Below are positions 27,693 through 36,377 of a stretch of DNA of 64,000 nucleotides, piece by piece. The notes below the pieces were generated by a model. The model had not been told where the DNA came from. It did no database searches and was given only the letters and a program-made list of their open reading frames with translations. The number at the start of each line of letters is the position of its first letter. Position 1 is the first letter of the stretch. The position numbers and the translations under genes are program-made. The DNA comes from Bacteroidota bacterium (lineage in GTDB: Bacteria; Bacteroidota; Bacteroidia; B-17B0; Aurantibacillaceae): assembly GCA_020162035.1 (NCBI GenBank), contig JAIUNM010000006.1:1-64000 (forward strand), given 5' to 3'.

Positions 27693-29174
27693 ATGTCGAT
27701 AGACGACGCCGAAGAACATTTTAAACACAGAAATTATATAATGGCAATTCCTATTTATAAAAACGAATTAAAAAAAGACCCATTAAATAGTAAAATAAAA
27801 TTTAGATTAGGAACTTGTTTAGTAAACACTAAAATTAATAGGCAAGAAGCAATAAAATATTTAGAAGATTATTTAAAAGAACCAAAAGCAGATGAAGATG
27901 CTTGGATAATGCTAGGAAGAGCCTATCATTTATGTAACAAATTAGATGCTGCAAATAAAGCATTTAATAAATTTATTGAACTTAAACCTAAAAGAAGTGA
28001 TGAGGTAAAATATTATCAGCAACAATGTAAAAACGCGCAAGAATTAATGGAACATCCTACAAATGTTACATTTATGAATTTAGGTAAAGAAATTAATAGC
28101 GAAGACCCCGATTATTATCCGTTTGTTGATGCAAATGAAACTTTTTTAGCTTTTACATCAAGAAGAAAAGAAAACATTGGAGGTAAAAAATTAGAAATAG
28201 ATGGGTATAGAAGTAGCGATATTTATTACAGCAAAGTAGAAAACAGTAATTGGACAAAAGCTCAAAATGCCGGAAAAATGATTAATACAGCCCTTGATGA
28301 ACAAGTTGTTGGCTTAAAATCAGATGGATTAGAAATGTGTGTTTACTTAGATCATATAGATAAATTTGGTGATTTATATATAACTCAAAGAAAAGACTTT
28401 AGCGTAGATTTTCCTAAAAGTAAAGGAATGGATCCTATAATAAACGAGAAAGTTGAAACCAGTGGTTGTTTAAGCGAAGATGGTCAACTAATGTTTTTTG
28501 CACGTAGAGATAAAGTTGACGCTAAAAGTGATTTGTATGTTTGTAGAATGTTGCCAAGTGGGAAATGGAGCTTAGCTCAGAAATTACCAGATATAATTAA
28601 TACAGAGTACAACGAAGATTTTCCTTATTTGAGTAACGATGGTGTAACCTTATACTTTGCGAGCGAAGGACACAACAGTATGGGGGGGTATGATTTATTT
28701 AAAACAACCTGGAATCCTGAAACTAATGAATACACAAAACCAATTAACTTAGGTTATCCAATTAACTCTACAGATGATGATAGAAACATTTGTGTTACAC
28801 CAGATAATCGAGTAGGGTATGTAAGCTCTTTTAGACCAGGAGGATTTGGAGATTTAGACATTTACAGAATTAGATTTAACGACAATGAACAAATAAGTAA
28901 AATAATTACCGGAAAAGTTTTTTTAGGAGACTCAACTCAAACGCGAAGTATTTATGAAATTACAATGATTGCTACAAATAAAGCAAATAAAAAAGAATAC
29001 ACTTTTGTACCTCATTCTAAAACAGGAAAATATGTTATTAGTTTACCTCCCGGAAATTATGATGTGCGCACCGCTTCAGATGGATTTGTAACATTAATAG
29101 AACCCCTTACAATATCTGATATCGGAAGAACAGAAATGATTAAAAACAAAAACATTTTACTGATAAAAAAATAA
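27693..29174 (+). CDS. PorE-like TPR / PD40 beta-propeller protein with carboxypeptidase-regulatory end
   Basis: 493 aa from the first ATG, but the true N-terminus is probably about 25 codons upstream (see the preceding entry). Order of parts: TPR repeats (about 1-110), WD40-like PD40 propeller (about 115-395; YPFVDANETFLAFTSRR, FPYLSNDGVTLYFASEG) and a carboxypeptidase-regulatory domain (about 400-493, ITGKVFLGDSTQTRS). This matches the first three modules of PorE, the type IX secretion protein that binds peptidoglycan, but the C-terminal OmpA domain is absent. It may be a paralogue with another role in the envelope. It is downstream of the rhomboids with a 98-base spacer. Confidence 0.82.
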   Translation: MSIDDAEEHFKHRNYIMAIPIYKNELKKDPLNSKIKFRLGTCLVNTKINRQEAIKYLEDYLKEPKADEDAWIMLGRAYHLCNKLDAANKAFNKFIELKPKRSDEVKYYQQQCKNAQELMEHPTNVTFMNLGKEINSEDPDYYPFVDANETFLAFTSRRKENIGGKKLEIDGYRSSDIYYSKVENSNWTKAQNAGKMINTALDEQVVGLKSDGLEMCVYLDHIDKFGDLYITQRKDFSVDFPKSKGMDPIINEKVETSGCLSEDGQLMFFARRDKVDAKSDLYVCRMLPSGKWSLAQKLPDIINTEYNEDFPYLSNDGVTLYFASEGHNSMGGYDLFKTTWNPETNEYTKPINLGYPINSTDDDRNICVTPDNRVGYVSSFRPGGFGDLDIYRIRFNDNEQISKIITGKVFLGDSTQTRSIYEITMIATNKANKKEYTFVPHSKTGKYVISLPPGNYDVRTASDGFVTLIEPLTISDIGRTEMIKNKNILLIKK

Positions 29175-29178
29175 TTGT

Positions 29179-30759
29179 TTAAAAATTGTTTTTTAAAATT
29201 GCTTCAACACATTTTTCTCCATCCATTGCTGCGCTCATAATTCCTCCAGCATAACCTGCACCTTCTGCACAAGGATATAAATTAGAAATTTGCAAGTGTT
29301 GTAATGTTTCTTTATCTCTAGGAATGCGAACGGGAGTAGATGTGCGAGATTCTACACCAACAATTAAAGCATCGTTAGTAATAAAATTTTTAATCTTACT
29401 ACCAAAATTTTTAAATGCAACTTGTAAATTAAATGCAATATTTTTACCTAACACATCAAACATATTTGTTGACTTTATTCCGGGTTGATAACTACAATTA
29501 GGTAATTGAGTAGAAAATTTATTATTTATAAAGTCTGCTAAAGCTTGTGCAGGGGCTGTTTGTGTTTTGCCACCTAAAACCCAAGCTTGTTTTTCTATTT
29601 CTTGTTGAAAAGCTAAGCCTGATAGCGCTCCTAGTTTTTCATGTTTTTTATAATCGTTTAAATTTAATCCAACAACTATACCACTGTTTGCATAAGGGTT
29701 GTTTCTTTTACTTGGACTCCAGCCATTTGTTACAACTTCTTCTTTATCTGTTGCACACGGGGCTATAATGCCACCAGGGCACATACAAAAAGAATAAACG
29801 CCATAACCATTTACTTGATGAACTAAACTATAACTTGAAGCGGGCAATAATTTTCTTTTTTCGCTAACTTCAATTAATGAATTGCAATGATATTGAGCCG
29901 CATCAATTACATGTTGCGGGTGTTCTACTCTTACACCTAAAGCAAAAGGCTTAGCTTCAAGTAAAATGTTTTTAGCATTTAATAAAAAATAAATATCTCT
30001 AGCCGAATGGCCAGTAGCTAAAATTATATTTGAAATAGGAAAGATGTTTTTAGAATTTTGGTTTTGAATGGTAATGGTTGATATTTTATTTTGTTTCACT
30101 TCAAAATCTATTAATTTAGATTCAAAATGTATTTCGCCACCATATTTTAAAATTGTTTCTCTAATTTGTGTAATTACTTGAGGTAATTTGTTTGTTCCTA
30201 TATGCGGATGTGCTTCTATCAATATATCTTCGCTCGCACCATGAAAAACAAGTGTTTTAAGAACCTTTTCAATATCTCCTCTTTTATTACTTCTAGTGTA
30301 CAATTTACCATCACTGTATGTTCCGGCACCACCTTCTCCAAAACAATAATTACTTTCAGGGTTAACAACATGCTCTTTATTAATTGCTGCTAAATCTCTC
30401 CTTCTATCTTTAACATTTTTACCCCTTTCAAATACTATTGGTTTAATGCCTAATTCTATACATCTTAGTGCAGCAAACAATCCCGCAGGACCAGCCCCAA
30501 TAATATGACAACATTTTTTATTACTAACGTTTTGGTAATTTATAGTAATGCTTGTTGGCTTAATATCTTCGTTAATAAAAACATTAATAGTTAAGTTTAT
30601 TTTTATGTTTCTGTTTCTTGCATCAATACTTCTTTTTACAATTTTATAATGCAACAAATCATTATTAGTTAAACTTAATTGGTTAATTAGTTCTTTTTTA
30701 AGTTGAGCATCATCAGCTGCAACACTTGGGCTTGTTTGTATTTGTATTTGTTTTTGCAA
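29179..30759 (-). CDS. FAD-dependent dehydrogenase of the COG2509 family
   Basis: 526 aa. An N-terminal region of about 80 residues precedes the dinucleotide fold GAGPAGLFAALR (Gly88/90/93). The motifs ILATGHSARDIYFLL, YSFCMCPGGIIAPCATD and CAEGAGYAGGIMSAAMDG are typical of this family. Members are annotated only as uncharacterised flavoproteins, so the reaction is not known. It is cytoplasmic. A strong hairpin separates it from the DUF3078 gene upstream, and it converges on the PorE-like gene with four bases between stops. Confidence 0.9.
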   Translation of the reverse strand: MQKQIQIQTSPSVAADDAQLKKELINQLSLTNNDLLHYKIVKRSIDARNRNIKINLTINVFINEDIKPTSITINYQNVSNKKCCHIIGAGPAGLFAALRCIELGIKPIVFERGKNVKDRRRDLAAINKEHVVNPESNYCFGEGGAGTYSDGKLYTRSNKRGDIEKVLKTLVFHGASEDILIEAHPHIGTNKLPQVITQIRETILKYGGEIHFESKLIDFEVKQNKISTITIQNQNSKNIFPISNIILATGHSARDIYFLLNAKNILLEAKPFALGVRVEHPQHVIDAAQYHCNSLIEVSEKRKLLPASSYSLVHQVNGYGVYSFCMCPGGIIAPCATDKEEVVTNGWSPSKRNNPYANSGIVVGLNLNDYKKHEKLGALSGLAFQQEIEKQAWVLGGKTQTAPAQALADFINNKFSTQLPNCSYQPGIKSTNMFDVLGKNIAFNLQVAFKNFGSKIKNFITNDALIVGVESRTSTPVRIPRDKETLQHLQISNLYPCAEGAGYAGGIMSAAMDGEKCVEAILKNNF

Positions 30760-30781
30760 CGAATTATTTGGTGTAAAAATA

Positions 30782-30809
30782 AAAAACCGCTTAATAAAAT
30801 TAGCGGTTT
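30782..30809 (-). terminator. Rho-independent terminator after the DUF3078 gene
   Basis: AAAACCGCT (30782-30790) pairs perfectly with AGCGGTTTT (30801-30809) around a ten-base AT loop. The minus-strand product is followed by a T-rich tail (TTTTTATTTTTAC). It lies 22 bases past the DUF3078 stop and before the flavoprotein start. Confidence 0.85.
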
Positions 30810-30831
30810 TATTTTAAAGTTAAATTAAAAA

Positions 30832-31791
30832 TTAGAATTTGTATCCAAAACCTATAGCTACCGTTGTTAACATTTGTAATCTTGGCCCATTTATATCGTT
30901 TTTATTATCGTATAAGCCATCTTTATTCCAATCGTGTTTAATAATTATATCATCGTCGTAAACGGTTTGCGATATTATATTTGCTGTAAAATATTTATTT
31001 ATTTTAAAAGTTAAAAGGTTATTAAATACTACATCTATGTTACCAGGGTTATGTAAATAATTAGAAAACAAATCTAAATAAGAATCTAAGTTTACATTTT
31101 TAACTATATCTTTTTTAAATTTCAAAACTAATCTACCTCCAATTTCAGTTCTTGTTTTTTTACCATGAGATACTAATAAACCATTTGCATCAATAACTGC
31201 TTTTTCAACACCAAAAGCACCGGCATCGGCTAAATATTGACGATTAACTCGAGTTACCTTTCCTGCAATTGGTGCTAAAAACGCCGAGAAATAAGGAGCT
31301 GGTTTATAATCTAAACCTACTGCAAGTTGTACATAACCTGGCGAATTTATATCCGAAGTTGCCATGCCTGCAATTGAATCGCCAATGTAATTATATCCAG
31401 GAGCAAACTGTGTACGGTAATCTAATTGCGCTGCATAAAACCAATGCTTATGAAAGGCGTCTATATTTAGTTTTGATAACGCAAACAATTGATCTATGTT
31501 TTTACGAAACAATTTCACATCGCCTGGTTTAATTATACCATATTGCCCATCAAATTTATTTGTCCATGTAACTTTTGCTTTTTTGTACACCGCTTCAGCA
31601 TTAATAATTGCGTTTGCCGCCACATTATCTTGCCCTCCACCTTGCCAATTACTTAATGCGGTTTGGCTAACATTTAAACCAAAAAAACCAGATTTTTTCC
31701 AGTATGTAGTGTCTTTTTTAATAGTGTCTTGTGCATTAGATAATGTAGAAATTAGTAATAAAGTACTTAGATAAAATATGATTTTTTTCAT
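30832..31791 (-). CDS. DUF3078 outer-membrane protein
   Basis: 319 aa with signal peptide (ends LSNAQ near 20) and the DUF3078 pattern: WKKSGFFGLNVSQTALSNWQGGGQDNVA, then alternating amphipathic strands (TWTNKFDGQYGIIK, WFYAAQLDYRTQF, AVGLDYKPAPYFSAFLAPI) and a terminal aromatic (VAIGFGYKF) as in outer-membrane barrels. The family is widespread in Bacteroidota and has no established function. It is transcribed alone, with a clear terminator. Confidence 0.92.
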   Translation of the reverse strand: MKKIIFYLSTLLLISTLSNAQDTIKKDTTYWKKSGFFGLNVSQTALSNWQGGGQDNVAANAIINAEAVYKKAKVTWTNKFDGQYGIIKPGDVKLFRKNIDQLFALSKLNIDAFHKHWFYAAQLDYRTQFAPGYNYIGDSIAGMATSDINSPGYVQLAVGLDYKPAPYFSAFLAPIAGKVTRVNRQYLADAGAFGVEKAVIDANGLLVSHGKKTRTEIGGRLVLKFKKDIVKNVNLDSYLDLFSNYLHNPGNIDVVFNNLLTFKINKYFTANIISQTVYDDDIIIKHDWNKDGLYDNKNDINGPRLQMLTTVAIGFGYKF

Positions 31792-31848
31792 TTTAAAGAT
31801 TTTTGCAAAGATAATAGATTTAAGTTAAAGAGTAAACAACAAATGATT

Positions 31849-32991
31849 TTAATATTCTTTTACAATATTATATAATGTATCTCTTTCAACAGGATTTTTA
31901 CCAACTGCTTTTATCAAATCAACTAATTGTTGTGTAGTTAGTTTAGGGTTTTGTTCTTCACTACCAGCCATGCTGTATATTTTAGTGGTATCATCAATTG
32001 TGCCATCTAAATCGTCTGCACCAAAATTTAATGATAGTTGTGCCGTTTTTCGTCCAATCATTGCCCAATAGGCTTTTATGTGATTAAAATTGTCTAAATA
32101 AATTCGTGCAATAGCATAATTTCTTAAGTCTTCAATTACGCTAACTTCGGGCACGTGAGCCATTTGGTTATCTTTATTTCTAAATTTTAAAGGAATAAAT
32201 GCATTAAAACCTTTTGTTTCATCTTGTAGTTTTCGTAACTTATCCATATGATCTACTCGGTGTTCAAATGTTTCGATGTGGCCATAAAGCATTGTAGCAT
32301 TAGATTGAAGTCCCATGTTGTGCCAAATTTTATGAATACTTAACCACTCTTCAGACGTGCATTTGCCTCCGGCAATTTGATCTCTAATTTCTTTATCAAA
32401 AATTTCAGCACCTCCGCCCGGTAAACTTCCTAAACCTGCTTGATGTAAAATTTGTAAACCCTCTTCGTAAGTAACTTTTGCTTTTTTAAAAATATAGTGA
32501 AATTCAACAGGTGTTAATGCTTTAATGTGTAGGTTAGGTCTATGTTGTTTAATTTTTTCAAATAATTCTTTGTAAAAAAACAAATCTTGTTTTGGAACTA
32601 CCCCTCCTGTTATGTGAACTTCTGTAACTGCTTGTTCATCGTATTTTTTAATAATATTTAAAATATCATTAACCGAAAGTTCCCAACCTTGTTCGCGATT
32701 TTTTATTAATCTAGAATATGAACAAAACGAACAACTGTAAACACAAACATTTGTAGGTTCAACATGAAAGTTGTGATTAAAATAAACATAGTTTTTATTT
32801 TTTTTAAATCTTATATGGTTGGCTAATATTCCTAAATAGCCTAATTCTGCTTTTTGATAAAGTAATACAGCTTCACTAAAAGAAACACGTTCGTTATTAA
32901 AAACTTTAGTAGCAATATCTTTTAGTTCTATACTTAAGCTAGAATTTATAATAGTTTGTAAGGGTTTATTTTCAGTAATTAATTCGTTCAT
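31849..32991 (-). CDS. mqnE: Aminofutalosine synthase (radical SAM)
   Basis: 380 aa. The radical SAM cluster motif CVYSCSFC (Cys83, Cys87, Cys90) is followed by HITGGVVP. SLPGGGAEIF, FNAFIPLKF and LNFGADDLDGTI mark the MqnE/MqnC/CofH group. Overall sequence (FNHNFHVEPTNVC, CSYSRLIKNREQGW) fits MqnE, which joins 3-[(1-carboxyvinyl)oxy]benzoate with the adenosyl radical to make aminofutalosine, the second step of menaquinone synthesis by the futalosine route. It implies menaquinone respiration, consistent with the nos genes. The other mqn genes are not in the window unless the UbiA-like gene nearby belongs. Confidence 0.93.
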   Translation of the reverse strand: MNELITENKPLQTIINSSLSIELKDIATKVFNNERVSFSEAVLLYQKAELGYLGILANHIRFKKNKNYVYFNHNFHVEPTNVCVYSCSFCSYSRLIKNREQGWELSVNDILNIIKKYDEQAVTEVHITGGVVPKQDLFFYKELFEKIKQHRPNLHIKALTPVEFHYIFKKAKVTYEEGLQILHQAGLGSLPGGGAEIFDKEIRDQIAGGKCTSEEWLSIHKIWHNMGLQSNATMLYGHIETFEHRVDHMDKLRKLQDETKGFNAFIPLKFRNKDNQMAHVPEVSVIEDLRNYAIARIYLDNFNHIKAYWAMIGRKTAQLSLNFGADDLDGTIDDTTKIYSMAGSEEQNPKLTTQQLVDLIKAVGKNPVERDTLYNIVKEY

Positions 32992-33060
32992 TTTTGCTTA
33001 ATACAACTTGCTATAAAGTTAATAAATCCTTTTTTATCAAAACAAAATCATTAATATAAT

Positions 33061-33507
33061 TTAAATTATTTTTTCAATTGTATAATTTATATTGTTAAAG
33101 AAAACTGTTTCGTTTTCTTTTTTACCACTAAAGGCTTTGCTAAATGGAGAATCTGAAGACAAGGTTATGACACAATTATTCTCAACATAAACCTTACCTA
33201 TTGAAACAGACATATAAAACCATTGATTGTTTGTTTTAAATAACGACCCAAGCGTTATTTGTTTTGTGTGTTGCAAATTAATTTTTAATAATTGATTTAA
33301 TTGAAACTCTGCATTAATTAATTGCGTTTGTAGTTTTTGTTGTTCGGTTTGGTAATGCGCTTTAGCAACTTCATGTTTATCGCCTACAGTACTTTTTGTT
33401 TCATTTTGAATGGCATCATTAATAAGATTTAAATCGGATTTTAACTGATTAATTTTTATGTTTAATACTGTTTTACACTCTGTAATTAATTGAATTTTGC
33501 TAAACAT
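33061..33507 (-). CDS. GreA/GreB-like protein
   Basis: 148 aa. The N-terminal 75 residues form a long helical hairpin (LITECKTVLNIKINQLKSDL.., with EVAKAHYQTEQQKLQTQL). The C-terminal half has an FKBP-like fold segment with SDSPFSKAFSGKKENETVFF, the counterpart of the Gre 'SPLGxALLGK' motif. Members of this branch are often mislabelled in databases. It may act on the RNA polymerase secondary channel, but it is shorter and diverged from true GreA, so function is inferred. It overlaps the UbiA-like gene by eight bases. Confidence 0.75.
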   Translation of the reverse strand: MFSKIQLITECKTVLNIKINQLKSDLNLINDAIQNETKSTVGDKHEVAKAHYQTEQQKLQTQLINAEFQLNQLLKINLQHTKQITLGSLFKTNNQWFYMSVSIGKVYVENNCVITLSSDSPFSKAFSGKKENETVFFNNINYTIEKII

Positions 33508-34312
33508 AATTGCTAAACATAATAATTAATAAAAATTGTAAAAGAAAAACCCCATCTACAAACAATAAATAAAAAATGTATTTTAAGTTGTAGTTCAGCA
33601 ATAAAATAAATGCAATTAAATACAAAGCAACACACATTGAACTGTATATTAAACTTACATCATGAGTAAACAAGTTTAATAAAACATGTAATAAAAGTAA
33701 ACATACACATACAATTTTAAATGTTTTTAGGTTTAAACGTGTTGTTATAGTTTTTAAATTAATTACCTTGTCTTGGTTATAGTCTTTTAAATCATATATT
33801 AAACAAAGACAATAAATTAATACAAACTGTGCTGATAAATAAACAATTACAGTTTCATTTATGTGAGCATTTAAAGGGATAACAATGCCAGAAAACACAT
33901 AAATTAAAGCGATGTGTAAAGGTTTGTACCACCCTATGCTACGAAGCTTTATGGGTTTAAAATAATACACAAAAGCTCCTATTAAAGCAATTATGTATAA
34001 CCAAAAATAATTGCTGTTGTTTTTAAAAAAAGAATAAATAGTAGGAACAGAAATAAAAACAAACAGAAACAATAAAGTAAACAAAAGCTTTCTGTATTTA
34101 GTATACCATTTATATTTTTCAAACACTATAAATTCATCTTTTGTAGAGTCAAAAAGCTTTTGTAAATTATAAACAACAAATGTTCCAATAAAATTAATTA
34201 AAACTGGCGTTATACTTAATCCATTAAAATTACTAAACACCCAATAGGTTTGAGTTGTGAATACAGCAACACAAATACTTATAAATAAATGACTTTTTAA
34301 CAGAAAAGACAT
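33500..34312 (-). CDS. UbiA-like prenyltransferase family membrane protein
   Basis: 270 aa with eight or nine hydrophobic helices. Two Asp-rich loops match the UbiA metal/pyrophosphate sites: VYNLQKLFDSTKDE (DxxxD, after helix 2) and IYDLKDYNQDKVINLKT (DxxDxxxD, after helix 6). Such enzymes attach prenyl chains to aromatic rings. Being near mqnE raises the thought of a menaquinone role (MqnP-like), but the family is diverged and the motifs are partly degenerate, so this is only a suggestion. Its ATG shares one base with the stop of the upstream methyltransferase (TAATG). Confidence 0.72.
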   Translation of the reverse strand: MSFLLKSHLFISICVAVFTTQTYWVFSNFNGLSITPVLINFIGTFVVYNLQKLFDSTKDEFIVFEKYKWYTKYRKLLFTLLFLFVFISVPTIYSFFKNNSNYFWLYIIALIGAFVYYFKPIKLRSIGWYKPLHIALIYVFSGIVIPLNAHINETVIVYLSAQFVLIYCLCLIYDLKDYNQDKVINLKTITTRLNLKTFKIVCVCLLLLHVLLNLFTHDVSLIYSSMCVALYLIAFILLLNYNLKYIFYLLFVDGVFLLQFLLIIMFSNYV

Positions 34313-35055
34313 TATTTGTTTAATATTCTTTGTTTTAGAGCTTCAAATAATATAATACCTGTTGCAACACTAACGTTTAATGATGCAGTATTGCCTGCCA
34401 TTGGAATTTTAACCTCGTAATCCGCACGCTTTAAATACTCGCCGCTAATACCATTTTCTTCGCTACCCATTATAATTGCTGTAGGTTTATTAAAATTTGC
34501 ATCGTAATAATTATTCGTTGTTTTTTCGTGACAAGCAACAATCTGTAACCCACTGTTTTTTAAATAATCGATGCTATTTTTTAAATTATCTTCTCGGCAA
34601 ACCCTAAGTTTATGCAAAGCCCCGGCGCTAGTTTTAATTGCATCGCCATTAATTTGTGCAGCGCCGCGAGTAGGAATTATTATAAAATCAATACCAGCAC
34701 ATTCGGCACTCCTAGCAATTGCACCAAAATTACGCACATCTGTAATTCTATCAAGTATTAATACAAATGGAATTTTACCTTGTTCTACAACTTCAGTTAA
34801 CAAATCTTCGCAGTTGTAGTAAGTAATTTCGGTTAAAAACGCAACAACGCCTTGATGGTTTTTTGTTGTAATTCTTTGCAGTTTTTCTATGGGCACAAAT
34901 TGAAGAGGAATAGTTGTATCTTTTATAGCTTTACGTAATTGATGGTAAAGTTCATTTGATAATCCTTTTTGAATTAAAATTTTTTCTAACGTTTTACCTG
35001 CTTGTACAGCTTCAATTACGGCTCTTGTCCCAAATATTAAATTTTCGTTATCCAT
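34312..35055 (-). CDS. rlmB: TrmH/RlmB-family RNA 2'-O-methyltransferase
   Basis: 247 aa from ATG 35055 (MDNENLIFGTRAVIEA); a start seven codons earlier is possible but the family begins at the GTRAV segment. All three SPOUT motifs are present: RNFGAIARSAECAGID, IMGSEENGIS and IPMAGNTASLNVSVAT. The N-terminal L30e-like substrate-binding domain is intact. It most likely methylates G2251 of 23S rRNA as RlmB does; other members modify different sites, so the exact target is inferred. It heads a three-gene unit with the UbiA-like and Gre-like genes. Confidence 0.9.
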   Translation of the reverse strand: MDNENLIFGTRAVIEAVQAGKTLEKILIQKGLSNELYHQLRKAIKDTTIPLQFVPIEKLQRITTKNHQGVVAFLTEITYYNCEDLLTEVVEQGKIPFVLILDRITDVRNFGAIARSAECAGIDFIIIPTRGAAQINGDAIKTSAGALHKLRVCREDNLKNSIDYLKNSGLQIVACHEKTTNNYYDANFNKPTAIIMGSEENGISGEYLKRADYEVKIPMAGNTASLNVSVATGIILFEALKQRILNK

Positions 35056-35088
35056 TATAAAAGCAAATTTAGGCATAAATTATTTTAT

Positions 35089-35119
35089 TTTGTGGTATGT
35101 GGTTTATCTATTACCTTTA
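35089..35119 (+). promoter_or_regulatory. Putative Bacteroidota promoter for nfu
   Basis: A -33 element TTTG (35089-35092) and a -7 element TACCTTTA (35112-35119; consensus TAnnTTTG, one mismatch) are separated by 19 bases, the spacing known for this phylum. The nfu ATG is 14 bases after the -7 box. It lies in the divergent gap between rlmB and nfu. Confidence 0.55.
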
Positions 35120-35133
35120 CATAAAAATTAGTT

Positions 35134-35370
35134 ATGGATGACATGTACCGCAAAGTTGAAGAGGCCTTAAATACCATAAGACCATACCTTGAAGCTGATG
35201 GTGGAAATGTAGAAGTTGTAGAAATTACAGACGATAACATATTAAAAATAGAATTAATAGGAGCATGCAAAACATGTAATATGAGTGCTATGACACTAAA
35301 AGCAGGTATTGTAGAAACTATTAAAAAAGCTGTGCCTGAAATTAAAGAGGTGCAAGCTGTTCAAAACTAA
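35134..35370 (+). CDS. NifU C-terminal-domain Fe-S scaffold protein (Nfu type)
   Basis: 78 aa, essentially one Nfu domain: DGGNVEVVEI followed by the cluster-binding CxxC (GACKTCNMS, Cys45 and Cys48) and the helix MTLKAGIVETIKKAVPEI. It carries [4Fe-4S] clusters to apo-proteins. Stand-alone Nfu proteins of this size are usual in Bacteroidota. It lies 53 bases before metF in the same direction; any functional link is not evident. Confidence 0.94.
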   Translation: MDDMYRKVEEALNTIRPYLEADGGNVEVVEITDDNILKIELIGACKTCNMSAMTLKAGIVETIKKAVPEIKEVQAVQN

Positions 35371-35423
35371 CAAATACACTTTGTTTTATTTAAAAATAAA
35401 ATACATCCTAACACTTAAAATAC

Positions 35424-36377
35424 ATGAAACTAGTACAAAAACTTTCTGAAAGCAAAAAAACATTATTTTCTATTGAAATTTTACCACCCCTTAAAGGGAA
35501 AAGTATTCAAAGTATTTATGATGGGATTGATCCTTTAATGGAGTTTAAACCAGCTTTTGTTGATGTTACTTACCATCGTGAGGAATATATTTATAAAAAA
35601 CGAGATGGTGGATATTTAGAAAAGGTAAGCATTCGAAAACGTCCTGGAACTGTTGGTATTTGCGCAGCCATAATGAATAAATATGATGTTGAAGCGGTGC
35701 CACATATAATTTGCGGAGGTTTTACAAAAGAAGAAACAGAAAATGCATTAATAGATTTACAGTTTTTAGGGATAGATAATGTTTTAGCATTACGCGGCGA
35801 TAGTATAAAAACAGAACCTTCGTTTGTGCCTGAGCCGGGAGGCCACCATTATGCCTTAGATTTGGTTACACAAATAAACCAAATGAATAAAGGTAAATAC
35901 ATGGATGAGGAAATGAAAGATGCTGCACCAACAAATTTTTGTATTGGTATTGCTGGTTATCCTGAAAAACATTTTGAAGCCCCAAATTTAATTAGTGATT
36001 TAAAATATTTAAAAGCTAAAGTTGATGCAGGAGCAGAGTATATTGTAACGCAAATGTTTTTTGATAATAAAAAATATTTTGAATTTGTTGATGTTTGTAA
36101 ACAAAACGGAATAAATGTTCCAATTATTCCTGGCTTAAAAATATTTAGCAGTAAAAAGCAATTAACTGCTTTACCAAAAATATTCCACATTGATATTCCT
36201 CAACCGTTTTATGAAGAGTTAGAAAAGTGTAAAGACGATAAACAAATAAAAGAAGTAGGAATAAAGTGGTGCATTGAACAAAGTAAAGAATTATTAAAAG
36301 CCAATGTGCCATGCTTACATTATTATACAATGGGAACAAGCGAAGCAACAAGAGCTGTTGCAAAAGCAGTGTTTTAG
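35424..36377 (+). CDS. metF: 5,10-methylenetetrahydrofolate reductase
   Basis: 317 aa TIM-barrel flavoprotein that reduces methylene-THF to methyl-THF for methionine synthesis. Visible family landmarks are SIEILPPLKG with the catalytic-region Glu, FVDVTYHREE, VPHIICGG, DNVLALRGDS, CIGIAGYPEKHFEAPN, IVTQMFFDN and VPIIPGLKIFSS. The insertion of HHYALDLVTQINQMNKGKY fits the Bacteroidota form. Full length. It converges on holA with a four-base overlap of the stops. Confidence 0.97.
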   Translation: MKLVQKLSESKKTLFSIEILPPLKGKSIQSIYDGIDPLMEFKPAFVDVTYHREEYIYKKRDGGYLEKVSIRKRPGTVGICAAIMNKYDVEAVPHIICGGFTKEETENALIDLQFLGIDNVLALRGDSIKTEPSFVPEPGGHHYALDLVTQINQMNKGKYMDEEMKDAAPTNFCIGIAGYPEKHFEAPNLISDLKYLKAKVDAGAEYIVTQMFFDNKKYFEFVDVCKQNGINVPIIPGLKIFSSKKQLTALPKIFHIDIPQPFYEELEKCKDDKQIKEVGIKWCIEQSKELLKANVPCLHYYTMGTSEATRAVAKAVF

